Below, piece after piece: positions 1 through 7,960 of a stretch of 64,000 nucleotides of DNA. The stretch is taken from the NCBI GenBank assembly GCA_016784965.1, contig JADHTQ010000019.1:1-64000 (forward strand). The letters run 5' to 3'. The notes beneath the pieces are model-generated. The model saw nothing but the letters and a program-made list of their open reading frames with translations. It made no database searches and was not told the origin of the DNA. A program made the position numbers and the translations under genes. How positions within the stretch are numbered: the stretch's first letter is position 1; each line of letters begins with the position of its first letter. The stretch is from Bacteriovoracaceae bacterium. GTDB taxonomy: Bacteria; Bdellovibrionota; Bacteriovoracia; Bacteriovoracales; Bacteriovoracaceae.

Positions 1-2
1 AC

Positions 3-383
3 TTTTCTTTGTATAATAGGCCAACATTTATTGTTTGCAGACTGCTTAAGGAAAAATATCGTAAAAATGACCATGTCAATGACCAGGACAGGTATTTGAA
101 GATCAGATCAAGTTTAGGATGAAAAATTCAGGTTAAAAATTATCAGGGCCAAAAGATTTATTCTACATTTTTATCTAAATTTACTAAGTACATTGAAAAA
201 CTTGGATATGAAAGGATTTCAAGTCAACACCATAGCGATAATACAAATATACTAGTACCTAAACTTAAAACTGGATTTATCATAACTGGTATGGAGAACC
301 ACGAAAATTGGGGAAATCTTATCAAAATTGTAAAACACCTCAAGAAAGACCGTAAGCTCCTCTATAGAAACAAATTTAACTAG
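3..383 (+). pseudogene. Remnant of an unknown gene with an in-frame stop, 5' end outside the window
   Basis: One reading frame stays open from the window edge to a TAG at 381-383 apart from a single TGA at 120-122. About 39 codons precede that stop and 86 follow it. Both parts look coding, with mixed charged and hydrophobic residues such as FTKYIEKLGYERIS and NLIKIVKHLKKDRKLL. No start codon with a ribosome site lies just after the TGA, so the downstream part is unlikely to be a separate gene. The simplest reading is a gene broken by a nonsense mutation. I do not recognise the family. A sequencing error at 120 is the alternative. Confidence 0.5.
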
Positions 384-505
384 AATTTCATCCCTGCCAT
401 AGTTGAGCTATTTAATAAAGAAAATTATATTTGGATAGCTAAGATCAGTGTATAATAATCACAGTTATTTCATATATTTTAACATCGAACCGTTTGGGAG
501 TAGAG

Positions 506-763
506 ATGAATTCAAAATTTAAAGAAGGTGATAGAGTAAAATTAATTCATGATGTAGACATTTGTGGAAAAAATACGGTTTTTCAAAATATATTACCAAA
601 AGGAGCAGTGATTAAATTTGAGAAAAACTCTGAATTCGACGTTGCCGATGCTACTTTCTCAAATGAGGTTTTAATTAAAAATTATTATATTGAAACTGGA
701 ATAATCATTTTAAATATCCCAGAAATTAAAATTGGTAATGACCTCCTAGAGAAGGTTGAATAA
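506..763 (+). CDS. Small protein of unknown function, 85 aa
   Basis: I chose the ATG at 506 because GGGAG at 496-500 lies five bases upstream; a TTG at 494 in the same frame would overlap that site. The N-terminus (FKEGDRVKLIHDVD) resembles the first strands of a small SH3/KOW-like beta barrel. The rest alternates charged residues with beta-prone stretches. There is no signal peptide or membrane segment, so it is probably cytoplasmic. It converges on the XRE-type regulator that follows. Family unknown. Confidence 0.6.
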   Translation: MNSKFKEGDRVKLIHDVDICGKNTVFQNILPKGAVIKFEKNSEFDVADATFSNEVLIKNYYIETGIIILNIPEIKIGNDLLEKVE

Positions 764-777
764 TTGCCGTTCTTTCT

Positions 778-819
778 GACACATAGGTAACTCCAGCAAA
801 AAAGTGTTACCCATGTGTC
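778..819. repeat. Inverted repeat between convergent genes (GACACATAGGTAAC / GTTACCCATGTGTC)
   Basis: Arms at 778-791 and 806-819 pair at 13 of 14 positions across a 14-base loop. The element lies between two converging genes and could act as a terminator, although no long T-run follows. The right arm and its flank (GTTACCCATGTGTCCAGAAT) closely match sequence at 28611-28630, which suggests debris of a mobile-element end instead. Confidence 0.6.
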
Positions 820-830
820 CAGAATGGACC

Positions 831-1163
831 CTAAAAATTGGTCAACAAATTATAAATAACACCCAGCTTCTGCTTATCCATATTCTCAATTATTGTTATA
901 CAGGCAGAACGTAGATCCGTTTGAATCTCCTTCCCTTCCAAATAATTATTCCAATCTGTCCAAGAATAACCCAGCCCGTTAATAAATTTTCTGACATACT
1001 CTTCCTTAATATAGGCCCTTCCATTCTCGGTATGATTAATCGTTGTGGAAGGAACACCTACCAGATTGGCAGCAGTTCTTTGAGAAAGGCCCTTTGCTTC
1101 TCTCATTGCTTTTAAGGCCTTTGACTCTTTTGTAACTTTTTTTATTCTACTTCTTTTTGGCAT
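831..1163 (-). CDS. XRE-family helix-turn-helix protein, 110 aa
   Basis: Residues about 14-65 form a Cro/C1-type helix-turn-helix: ALKAMREAKGLSQRTAANLV, then PSTTINHTENGR as the recognition helix. A basic N-terminus (MPKRSRIKK) may add DNA contacts. The C-terminal 45 residues have no motif I recognise. The ATG is preceded by AGGAG at a good distance. Upstream, at 1195-1272, lie several GTGGTCC half-sites and palindromes that could be its own operators. It is likely a small transcription regulator, autoregulated by inference. It sits near a tRNA gene and gene debris, as regulators from mobile elements often do. Confidence 0.75.
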   Translation of the reverse strand: MPKRSRIKKVTKESKALKAMREAKGLSQRTAANLVGVPSTTINHTENGRAYIKEEYVRKFINGLGYSWTDWNNYLEGKEIQTDLRSACITIIENMDKQKLGVIYNLLTNF

Positions 1164-1194
1164 AATCTCATCTCCTAATAGTTAAAATTCAGGC

Positions 1195-1272
1195 CGCGTG
1201 GTCCATAAAAGTGGTCTTTGGACCACCACGCGTGTCCCTTTCTTTTTAGGGGCAACGTGCATTAGTGGTCCA
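1195..1272 (-). promoter_or_regulatory. Operator-like cluster of GTGGTCC sites upstream of the XRE gene
   Basis: GTGGTCCA occurs at 1198-1205 and 1265-1272. The palindrome GTGGTCTTTGGACCAC spans 1211-1226. CGCGTGGTCC at 1195 is partly mirrored by GGACCACCACGCG at 1220-1232. Repeated dyads just upstream of a helix-turn-helix gene fit an autoregulatory operator; this is inference. Confidence 0.45.
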
Positions 1273-1308
1273 AAAACCGACCATAATATGACTAAGAGCA
1301 ATAAGAAA

Positions 1309-1348
1309 TTTGGCTACACTTTGAAACTGTAGCCAAAGTGTAGCCAAA
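1309..1348. repeat. Perfect 15-bp inverted repeat with extra TAGCCAA copies
   Basis: TTTGGCTACACTTTG (1309-1323) is the exact reverse complement of CAAAGTGTAGCCAAA (1334-1348), with a 10-base spacer. The spacer and right flank add further copies of TAGCCAA (1330-1336 and 1352-1358). It lies between the XRE regulator and tRNA-Cys in a spacer with no gene. It could be an operator, a terminator-like hairpin or an integrase arm-site cluster. Confidence 0.6.
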
Positions 1349-1453
1349 AAATAGCCAATTCAGGAAATTTCGGGAAATCTCAGGAAATGTTGATGAAGCG
1401 CTTAAACGTCCTAACCTCGATGAACTCTACTGGTTGAACCTCTTGAAATTAAA

Positions 1454-1498
1454 TAAAAAAAACCGCATTCGGCCATTTCTGGCAAAATGCGGCTTTTC
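1454..1498 (-). terminator. Rho-independent terminator of tRNA-Cys
   Basis: Stem CCGCATT (1463-1469) pairs with AATGCGG (1486-1492), extended by inner GGCC/TGGC pairing. A run of A on the plus strand before the stem gives a U-run on the minus-strand transcript. It lies just past the 3' end of the tRNA. T residues on the other side make it potentially bidirectional. Confidence 0.75.
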
Positions 1499-1502
1499 TA
1501 TG

Positions 1503-1580
1503 TGGAGGTGACGAGCGGATTTGAACCGCTGGCTGTACGGTTTTGCAAACCGTTCCTTTGGACCACTCAGGCACGTCACC
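1503..1580 (-). tRNA. tRNA-Cys (anticodon GCA)
   Basis: Read on the minus strand, the acceptor stem GGTGACG (1580-1574) pairs with CGTCACC, followed by T and an encoded CCA. The anticodon arm ACGGT-TTGCAAA-ACCGT gives anticodon GCA. The T-arm contains GGTTCAAATCC. A Rho-independent terminator follows directly. The surrounding gene debris and XRE regulator suggest this tRNA may have served as an integration target, but I found no duplicated tRNA end in the window. Confidence 0.95.
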
Positions 1581-1964
1581 TTTAAATCCAATGAATCCCA
1601 TGCATTTACAACCCACCAATATTGTATGAATTGGCCAAAATTGTCAATAAATATCCTTGGAATAGAAGATCACTCACACTAGACACAAGCACAGAATCCT
1701 CTCTAGATCTGCCCAAAGGCACCTCTGAATCAAGCTAAATCCTGTTCAAACAAAAAATGCTGTACAGATCACACATCCATACCCTACCACCAAGATACAA
1801 AAATATTTGAGATCGCAGCATTTTCGCCGCAAAAGTCCCCACCAAACCATTCTCAACAGTAGACCTAAAATCCATATAATTATCCAATTTCTTAATTATC
1901 AAAATATGTAATAATAATATGGAGCAAAACAAACTAACCAGCAATAACTAACAAGGATTAACAA
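1581..1964. other. Spacer without a recognisable gene
   Basis: AT-rich stretch between tRNA-Cys and the next gene. An open frame on the minus strand (1735-1944) has no ribosome site and an unconvincing composition. It presumably holds the promoter of tRNA-Cys and of the gene starting at 1965, but I could not pick out clear -35/-10 pairs. Confidence 0.5.
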
Positions 1965-3293
1965 ATAACAAAGTCAAAACGTAACATAATTTATGGAGTA
2001 GTCGCTTTTTGCACTTTATTTTTTGCGCTGATATGGCATGACTTTTATGAATTGAGCAATTTTGAGTCTGCCCTAGCTGCTGCAGGGTATAAAAAGGTTC
2101 CCGGAAAGGATCAACCCTCCTTTATAATGGATGGGCTGTTTTATTTTGCGACTAAAGGTAGAAGAAAACACTTTAACCGCTATCTTGCTCAGACAGATGA
2201 TATCAAAATTGAAATTAAGTACTATATAAGTTCTGCTTCAAGGTCTGGCAGCTCTAGCACCTTCTTTTCCAACATCAATATTGAAATTTCTCTGCGTGGT
2301 AGAAGAGATCGTTTTGATCGAATTAAAGACTATCAATGCCCCAGTGGCGTCTGGAAGCAAAACCAAGAATTTGATAAGAGGAAAACTTTTTTGTATGGAG
2401 CTTATTTTGACAATGGTATTGAAATTGAGCGCTGCTTTAGTCAAAACGTTATTGATGCGCTGAGTGACTTAGAGATACCTGCCAAAAAAGTTTACCTACG
2501 AGGAATCCTCCATCCACATAATGGTCAGATGTCGGCAAGTCTTGAATATGTTCTAGATTTTGATGAATTCGAAACACAGCTCAATTCGCTTGTTGTGATG
2601 TATACTGCTTTAACTGACAGTTGGGATAAAAAGCGAGTGGTCAAAAAAAGACAAATTGAACAAAAACGAGTTAAACACAGACAAGTTGAGCGCAAAAAAC
2701 CAGTCACAATACTTCTACTAAGTGACACCATTAACCCAGACCCAAAAGCAACAAATAACAAAAATGAAAGTAATAGAGACAGTAAAAGTGCAAGTGCGAC
2801 CTTTATATCCCATCAAACTTGCCTTCTGCGCTTTACAAACGGAGTTATTACCAAACAAGGTGCAGACTGCTTAAGCTTCCAAGAGATCAGTAAATATTAC
2901 GATGAAACAACGGCAATACCACAGAAGCCAATAAAACTAATTCAGCCATTTGAACAAGAAATTTACAAAAGGGTGTTTGGTACGTGGTATAAGGAGATCC
3001 CAGCGAGCAAATACTTAGTGCTTCTTGATGGCGTCGAAGGATCTCCATTTTTGGCCACTCCCGTTTATTCAGTAGTAACTTATGAAGGTAAACAGTATTA
3101 CCTAATAAAAAATACTCGCCATCCAGCTGTGAGTTCAAAGAGTCCCCAAATTGACGATCATAAAAAATGGACCATCCACCTCGTTCTTGTCGATAAAAAT
3201 CAACAGACCGATTTATTGCGCAAGCAATCTGAAAAGATTTTGAGGGACCTTATCCAAAATAGTGGCAAATATAAAAAAGCGGCCCGTGAGTAA
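1965..3293 (+). CDS. Membrane-anchored protein of unknown function, apparent ATA start, 442 aa
   Basis: The first ordinary start in frame is a TTG at 2052, but it has no ribosome site and would cut off a good membrane anchor. The frame is open back to a TAA at 1959. An ATA at 1965 lies seven bases after AAGGA (1953-1957) and gives TKSKRN followed by IIYGVVAFCTLFFALIW, a textbook positive-then-hydrophobic anchor. The soluble part has a beta-rich region (about 60-200), a Lys/Arg-rich linker (about 215-250) and a second folded region (about 285-410). It is probably anchored in the inner membrane and faces the periplasm. Family not recognised. Confidence 0.65.
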   Translation: MTKSKRNIIYGVVAFCTLFFALIWHDFYELSNFESALAAAGYKKVPGKDQPSFIMDGLFYFATKGRRKHFNRYLAQTDDIKIEIKYYISSASRSGSSSTFFSNINIEISLRGRRDRFDRIKDYQCPSGVWKQNQEFDKRKTFLYGAYFDNGIEIERCFSQNVIDALSDLEIPAKKVYLRGILHPHNGQMSASLEYVLDFDEFETQLNSLVVMYTALTDSWDKKRVVKKRQIEQKRVKHRQVERKKPVTILLLSDTINPDPKATNNKNESNRDSKSASATFISHQTCLLRFTNGVITKQGADCLSFQEISKYYDETTAIPQKPIKLIQPFEQEIYKRVFGTWYKEIPASKYLVLLDGVEGSPFLATPVYSVVTYEGKQYYLIKNTRHPAVSSKSPQIDDHKKWTIHLVLVDKNQQTDLLRKQSEKILRDLIQNSGKYKKAARE

Positions 3294-3324
3294 ATATCTG
3301 AATTCCAGCCACTTATAGCAGCGT

Positions 3325-3353
3325 TTGACACCTAAAGTTATTACTGCAATAAT
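3325..3353 (+). promoter_or_regulatory. Candidate sigma-70 promoter for the lipoprotein gene at 3404
   Basis: A consensus -35 TTGACA (3325-3330) and AATAAT (3348-3353) are separated by 17 bases, about 50 bases upstream of the start codon, in the gap after the preceding gene. Confidence 0.55.
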
Positions 3354-3403
3354 CGCCCGCAGTGCTATCCACCTTAACCTTAACTATTTGGAGACCACAT
3401 ACT

Positions 3404-4147
3404 ATGAAACAATCTTCACTTGTATTAATCACTGGCCTTTTATTTTTTTTACTTTCATGCGGAGACGGCAAATCCCCAGGAGCTCTACATGGAACCAATT
3501 GGCCTTTGGAGGGTGAGCAGCAGATCTCATTAGCTGAAGCTAAAAACCTCATGAGAGCACACAGTGCAACCTTAAAAAAGGTTCAAGAGGGGATGAGTTA
3601 TTTAAAAACTGGTAGTGGTATGAGCGTTCATAGCTCTCGCGCACAAGGGGAAGCGCAGAGGACTCGGATCGAATGTAATTATAATTACAAAACCACTCAT
3701 ACCATTGTTGAGGTTAACGGTGACAAGTATCTCGATTTGCAAAAAGAAACCAGCATAAACGTTGAAGCCGCATGTAAAAAATACGACGAATTGGACGAAA
3801 AAACCCTATATGAAAAATTGATCAGCAGAGAAATAGACACTGACATTGAAGGTGGTCTAGACCAGCTTCCAAACGTTCCAAGCCTTCAGTTTTATAAAGG
3901 GGTTTTCTCGGGCGAGCAAGTTATTAAGGCACATTTGTCCGTTGTTGGAGACCAGGGGAAAAAGGCCAAAATTACTGTGTTGGTCAGTCTAAACAGATCC
4001 ATGCTTATGAATCCCATGCTTTCAAAAGCAAATATGGGTGGTGTTGAACAAATTAGCTCCATCACTCCGCTTAAACAGGTTGACCCAACAAGCTTGGATT
4101 ATTCTGACCTGACAGTTGTCCCTGTGAAATATTCAGATTCTAATTGA
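3404..4147 (+). CDS. Secreted lipoprotein of unknown function, 247 aa
   Basis: The frame extends upstream to 3362, but the ATG at 3404 follows GGAG (3391-3394) and begins a lipoprotein signal: MKQSSLVLITGLLFFLLSCG, with lipobox LLSC and Cys at about residue 19. The mature part is mostly beta/alpha mixed with two further Cys (in ECNYNY and EAACKKYDE). I recognise no domain. It has its own candidate promoter and converges on the minus-strand gene ending at 4155. It is likely anchored to the outer or inner membrane facing the periplasm. Confidence 0.8.
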   Translation: MKQSSLVLITGLLFFLLSCGDGKSPGALHGTNWPLEGEQQISLAEAKNLMRAHSATLKKVQEGMSYLKTGSGMSVHSSRAQGEAQRTRIECNYNYKTTHTIVEVNGDKYLDLQKETSINVEAACKKYDELDEKTLYEKLISREIDTDIEGGLDQLPNVPSLQFYKGVFSGEQVIKAHLSVVGDQGKKAKITVLVSLNRSMLMNPMLSKANMGGVEQISSITPLKQVDPTSLDYSDLTVVPVKYSDSN

Positions 4148-4154
4148 TTTTACC

Positions 4155-6347
4155 TTAAGATTTCACACACGTAATTGGAAACTCCCTAAACACTCTCTTA
4201 TAGTGATAACCTTCAATCTGGTTTTGTAATGCTGAAACTTCTGAATCATCAGCACCGCTATCTTTTAGCTCTTTCAATGTTGTAAGAAAGCCTAGGACTT
4301 TTTTAGCAGTGGATTCATACCTTCTAATCATTGAGTTAAGTGAGAGCAATTTTCTTTTAAGTACCCACTTACTGGCCGGGCCTTCTGAATCAAAAATCCA
4401 AGAAAGCTGCATGCGAATGTAAGTTATGGCCCAATCGTGCAAAGAAAAAAACCTATCTGCCCGAGTTAGATTCCATGCCTCAGAGTATGCACTTGTGCCA
4501 TTAAAGGTTTCTCTTACGTGCCTAGTATACCATTTAACAGTTCTTTCATATTTTAAAACTCTATCATAAACCTGGTCCCCTGCTACTGTTGGTCTGTCGC
4601 CACAAACATCATCACTAATAACATTAATCACCTCAAAAGTTGTTGTTGCGAGTGGTTTGGCATCCTCAGGTTTTTCAAACAAAACGAATTTGTACCGGCC
4701 TGGTTTGGTGGGGGCCTTAAACTTTGAAGTTCCTTGCTTGTAGTATTTAAACTCTTCACTGAATTTAAAAAGACCCTGCTTTTGGATTATGTTGGAGTCT
4801 TGCCAGGAAGCTGTTGTTATCAATTCATCTGCTTTATAAAGACCTATCCATGAATCATTTAATTTGGGAATTAAAAAATTAACTTCAACTTCTTCTTCAG
4901 TAAGATACTTTTGTTTTAATAACCAAAGCTTGGTGCCAAAGTAGCAGCTTGGGTTTACTTTGCCCTCATCTATCATCTCGGTTATTAATGAGCGAAGATC
5001 TTCATGGATACTATCTGTCCACCCAGGAGCATCTGAGTCGTGACCTCCGCCTCCAAATTTTTTGCCGGCGCTACATTCAGTTTTGATACACATTTTCATC
5101 TTTTCTAAATATACTTGCCTGGTGGCATCTGCTAATGATCTTGCCTCATTTGCTTTTGATTTATTTTCATCATATGAGCTCTTCCAAACACTCGCGCTTT
5201 GCCTCCATTTTTTTGCGCTATTTAGATAGGCTTGAATTCTTGCCGGATTTGTTTCTTGTTCGGCCTTTGCTTGATAATCTTTTGCTTTTTGAATGCTATA
5301 TAAATACGAATCATTATCTTTTTTTGCCTGTTGATCATAAAATGTGGCAACTGTTCTGCGAGAATCTTCAAGGGAGTTAAGGTCATAACCAATCTTTGAA
5401 CAAAAGAGATCACTGTCAGTAAATGCATCGGTAGCAACAAACTCATCCTGGGGTTTTGGCGGTTCAATGGGATCGTTTTCTTCTTTATTGCATCTTGCGG
5501 CCACTTCCCACGTGCCTGAGTCGGGAATATCAAAAACGGTCATGGCCTGATAGTCTCCCACAGTTCTTCTTTCCATATTTAGCTGAAAGCGTCCGTGAAC
5601 TTGAAAAAGTCCCAAGGTGGCTCCTCCATATTGTTCCTGATAGCCACAATCACCGACTGCCACAGCGTGAAGTTCGATCCCTTGCTCATTGGTAGAAATA
5701 TAAAAGTTAGTCTCGACATCGCCACAGCCAGGATAACTAAATCGCCCCTTTGCAAATGGAGCATCCCCCGAACTTAGCAGTTTTCTAAATGCATACTTGG
5801 CGCTCTCTGAAGTTGATTTAGTAAATACGTAGGAACCAGTAACCGCCTTTGCTGCCTCTTTTAGCTGCGTGCCGGTTTTTCCAATCTTTGGCCCGATAAA
5901 GCCAACTGCTTTATCAGATAACTTGCCCGTGACAAATTCACCAGTTTTTTTGGCAAAATCTCCAGGATTATCTGACTCTAGATACCTGATAAACATATCA
6001 GCGATATCTCCTGCAAATTTCACCCCATAAACTAGCTTCACTACTTCTTTGGCAACTTTAAAAGTTATCTTAAATGACTTCCAGGCCCCTGCAAAAGTCT
6101 CATTCACTTTCATAGTTTTAGCTGAAATTCTAAGTGCGGTATTTCCACACTCAGGACTAATCTTGGCATCATCAAATCCAACAACATTACCCGAGTTCAT
6201 CTGTTGAGGCATATTAATCGCTATGGTGTAGGTGTCGCCTTGACTTAGCTCCCACTTAATCGTTGGAGTCACACCTGCAAACAAAGACCCCGATGTAAAG
6301 ACTATAAAGATTATAAGGACCAATAAAATTTTTAATTGTTTAGTCAT
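4155..6347 (-). CDS. Large secreted protein of unknown function, 730 aa
   Basis: An N-terminal signal peptide (LKILLVLIIFIVFTSGSLFAG) indicates export. Residues about 30-300 are beta-rich with paired Cys. Residues about 320-420 are strongly helical and rich in Ala/Gln/Lys, a coiled-coil candidate (YLYSIQKAKDYQAKAEQ). A Gly/His/Asp-rich link near 440 leads to another helical C-terminus ending in CVKS. Its start overlaps the end of the upstream 6340-7071 gene by eight bases, so the two are very likely co-transcribed and translationally coupled. No family recognised. Confidence 0.8.
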   Translation of the reverse strand: MTKQLKILLVLIIFIVFTSGSLFAGVTPTIKWELSQGDTYTIAINMPQQMNSGNVVGFDDAKISPECGNTALRISAKTMKVNETFAGAWKSFKITFKVAKEVVKLVYGVKFAGDIADMFIRYLESDNPGDFAKKTGEFVTGKLSDKAVGFIGPKIGKTGTQLKEAAKAVTGSYVFTKSTSESAKYAFRKLLSSGDAPFAKGRFSYPGCGDVETNFYISTNEQGIELHAVAVGDCGYQEQYGGATLGLFQVHGRFQLNMERRTVGDYQAMTVFDIPDSGTWEVAARCNKEENDPIEPPKPQDEFVATDAFTDSDLFCSKIGYDLNSLEDSRRTVATFYDQQAKKDNDSYLYSIQKAKDYQAKAEQETNPARIQAYLNSAKKWRQSASVWKSSYDENKSKANEARSLADATRQVYLEKMKMCIKTECSAGKKFGGGGHDSDAPGWTDSIHEDLRSLITEMIDEGKVNPSCYFGTKLWLLKQKYLTEEEVEVNFLIPKLNDSWIGLYKADELITTASWQDSNIIQKQGLFKFSEEFKYYKQGTSKFKAPTKPGRYKFVLFEKPEDAKPLATTTFEVINVISDDVCGDRPTVAGDQVYDRVLKYERTVKWYTRHVRETFNGTSAYSEAWNLTRADRFFSLHDWAITYIRMQLSWIFDSEGPASKWVLKRKLLSLNSMIRRYESTAKKVLGFLTTLKELKDSGADDSEVSALQNQIEGYHYKRVFREFPITCVKS

Positions 6348-7071
6348 TTAAAGCTCCTGCATCTTTTAAAATATTGATGAGTTCTTCATTTTGTAATTTG
6401 TTTGCTTCTGCAAGTGCTGACTCACCAAGCTCATTTTGATAATTTACATCCACCTTACAAAAAATTAAGCGCTTTACTTCAGCTACATCTTCTTTTTTTG
6501 TGGAATAAATTAAGTAGCGTCCATCAATAGCTAGTTTTTGATCAACAGGCGCTCCAAGAGGTGAAAACAGCTCTACCCCATAAAGTGTTTCAAGTTTTTT
6601 CATCATCTCATTTTCAGCTTGCAAGTCCCCATTTGTTCTGGCAGCAGAGAGCTTTGCAAATGTATCTTTTGCAACAGCATGATAGCTTGCAAAAAGATTC
6701 ATTCCCCGCTGTACATAATCATACTCTGCAAATGGAATTGAAAACTTCTCACCAACCCAAATTGAAGTATCAAAGATTGCAAAGCTATGATACGGATAAA
6801 ACCCATCAAAGGCAGGAAACCCTTCTTCGTCATAAAAATACCACTGAATCTCATCGGCCACATTTGAGTCCTCGTAAGCATCGAGCAACTCTTCACCGGC
6901 CACTTGCACTTCATCGACAAACATATCAATAAAAGGTCCAGGCATTGCCATATCACCAGACTTGGTGCACTCATAGGTTTCATTGGCCAAAATGCCTACA
7001 TTTAACAACATCAAACATGTTACTATCGCTGAAATAAAAAATGTCTTTTTAAGTGTTCTTAGATTTAACAT
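6340..7071 (-). CDS. Secreted protein with a C-terminal ankyrin-like repeat, 243 aa
   Basis: The ATG at 7071 is preferred over the one at 7107 because GGGAG stands just upstream and a signal peptide then follows directly (LKKTFFISAIVTCLMLLNVGILA). The last 35 residues read VDVNYQNELGESALAEANKL then ELINILKDAGA, which matches one ankyrin repeat. The middle part is unknown. It overlaps the next gene (4155-6347) by eight bases, so the pair forms an operon and the proteins may act together in the periplasm. Confidence 0.75.
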   Translation of the reverse strand: MLNLRTLKKTFFISAIVTCLMLLNVGILANETYECTKSGDMAMPGPFIDMFVDEVQVAGEELLDAYEDSNVADEIQWYFYDEEGFPAFDGFYPYHSFAIFDTSIWVGEKFSIPFAEYDYVQRGMNLFASYHAVAKDTFAKLSAARTNGDLQAENEMMKKLETLYGVELFSPLGAPVDQKLAIDGRYLIYSTKKEDVAEVKRLIFCKVDVNYQNELGESALAEANKLQNEELINILKDAGALND

Positions 7072-7217
7072 CTGTTTCTCCCATTTTATAAAAAATAATT
7101 TAATCACAAGTTGATCACATGGAAATAATTATCACACAATTTCAAATGTAGTAAATTTAATAGATATTAATTTTTGGTATTTTGTTTACAAAATGTTAAC
7201 TTTTTGAAGGTCTTTAA

Positions 7218-7862
7218 TTATTTTTGAGGAACAATTGTGCATCCCAACCACTTCCAAGAACTCATTGGGCTAGAGAAAGTTACATAAACACTTCCTGCAT
7301 TTTGCGCATAAACAGGAAACAATACATAACCACGATTGCTATCAGTATAACTATCAGCAGTAATATCCATATTTCCGCTACCTGGAAGTTGTATATGAGC
7401 TGAATACTGTCGCCCAGCACTACCGCCTACTTCACATTCAACTACATATGCTTTTGATGCTTGAGCAACGAATTTAAATTGAATAAAATGTTCCCCATCA
7501 TTTCCAGGCACATTGTATCTGACAACATATTTTCCAGTCTCTGTCGTCAAATTGAATGACTTTGCCCGTGAAATACTCAGCACATATCCCCTACTGCCGG
7601 CAAAAAGATTTGTCGGATCTAAGACAAAGGCACTCGTTGGACTTGGTAGTGGTCTGTATCTTAGATTCAAGCTATTAAAGGCATGTTGAATTTTAGTTAA
7701 TCTTCTTGGCGTAAAGCTAATAATCCGCCGAGTGGGTAATGTTGGCCTAACAACTGCAAGCGGTGGTGCAGCGCTAACTTTAGTTGCTAAAGTTATAAAA
7801 CTGATAACAATCAGCGCGACTGCGCTTATCATGATATTGTGGTTTTGCTTTAAGTTGTGCAC
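7218..7862 (-). CDS. Secreted beta-rich protein of unknown function, 214 aa
   Basis: Residues 10-32 (IMISAVALIVISFITLATKVSAA) form a signal peptide with an AxA-like cleavage site. The mature chain begins with a Pro/Arg-rich stretch (RPTLPTRRIISFTPRR) followed by about 140 residues of alternating beta strands. The single Cys pair (EC and GC) could form a disulphide. It looks like a small jelly-roll or Ig-like domain, but this is only a shape impression. It stands alone between the 6340-7071 gene and the MATE exporter. Confidence 0.7.
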   Translation of the reverse strand: MHNLKQNHNIMISAVALIVISFITLATKVSAAPPLAVVRPTLPTRRIISFTPRRLTKIQHAFNSLNLRYRPLPSPTSAFVLDPTNLFAGSRGYVLSISRAKSFNLTTETGKYVVRYNVPGNDGEHFIQFKFVAQASKAYVVECEVGGSAGRQYSAHIQLPGSGNMDITADSYTDSNRGYVLFPVYAQNAGSVYVTFSSPMSSWKWLGCTIVPQK

Positions 7863-7960
7863 AGTGTCTCCAATGTTTTTTATCTACCTGAATCAATTAA
7901 AATTACACTTAGCACAGTAGATTGTGTAGTCAACTTAAAAACATTTATAAGGCGTATATT

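Noticed and set aside
120-122. Selenocysteine recoding of the TGA in the remnant at 3-383
   Set aside because: No SECIS-like hairpin stood out downstream, and the neighbourhood is gene debris.
1735-1944. 69-codon minus-strand frame between tRNA-Cys and the 1965 gene
   Set aside because: No ribosome site, odd composition, and no conserved pattern.
36-2875. 15-base match TGCAGACTGCTTAAG at 36-50 and 2861-2875
   Set aside because: A 15-mer repeat is expected about twice by chance in 64 kb, and the two copies are in different reading frames.
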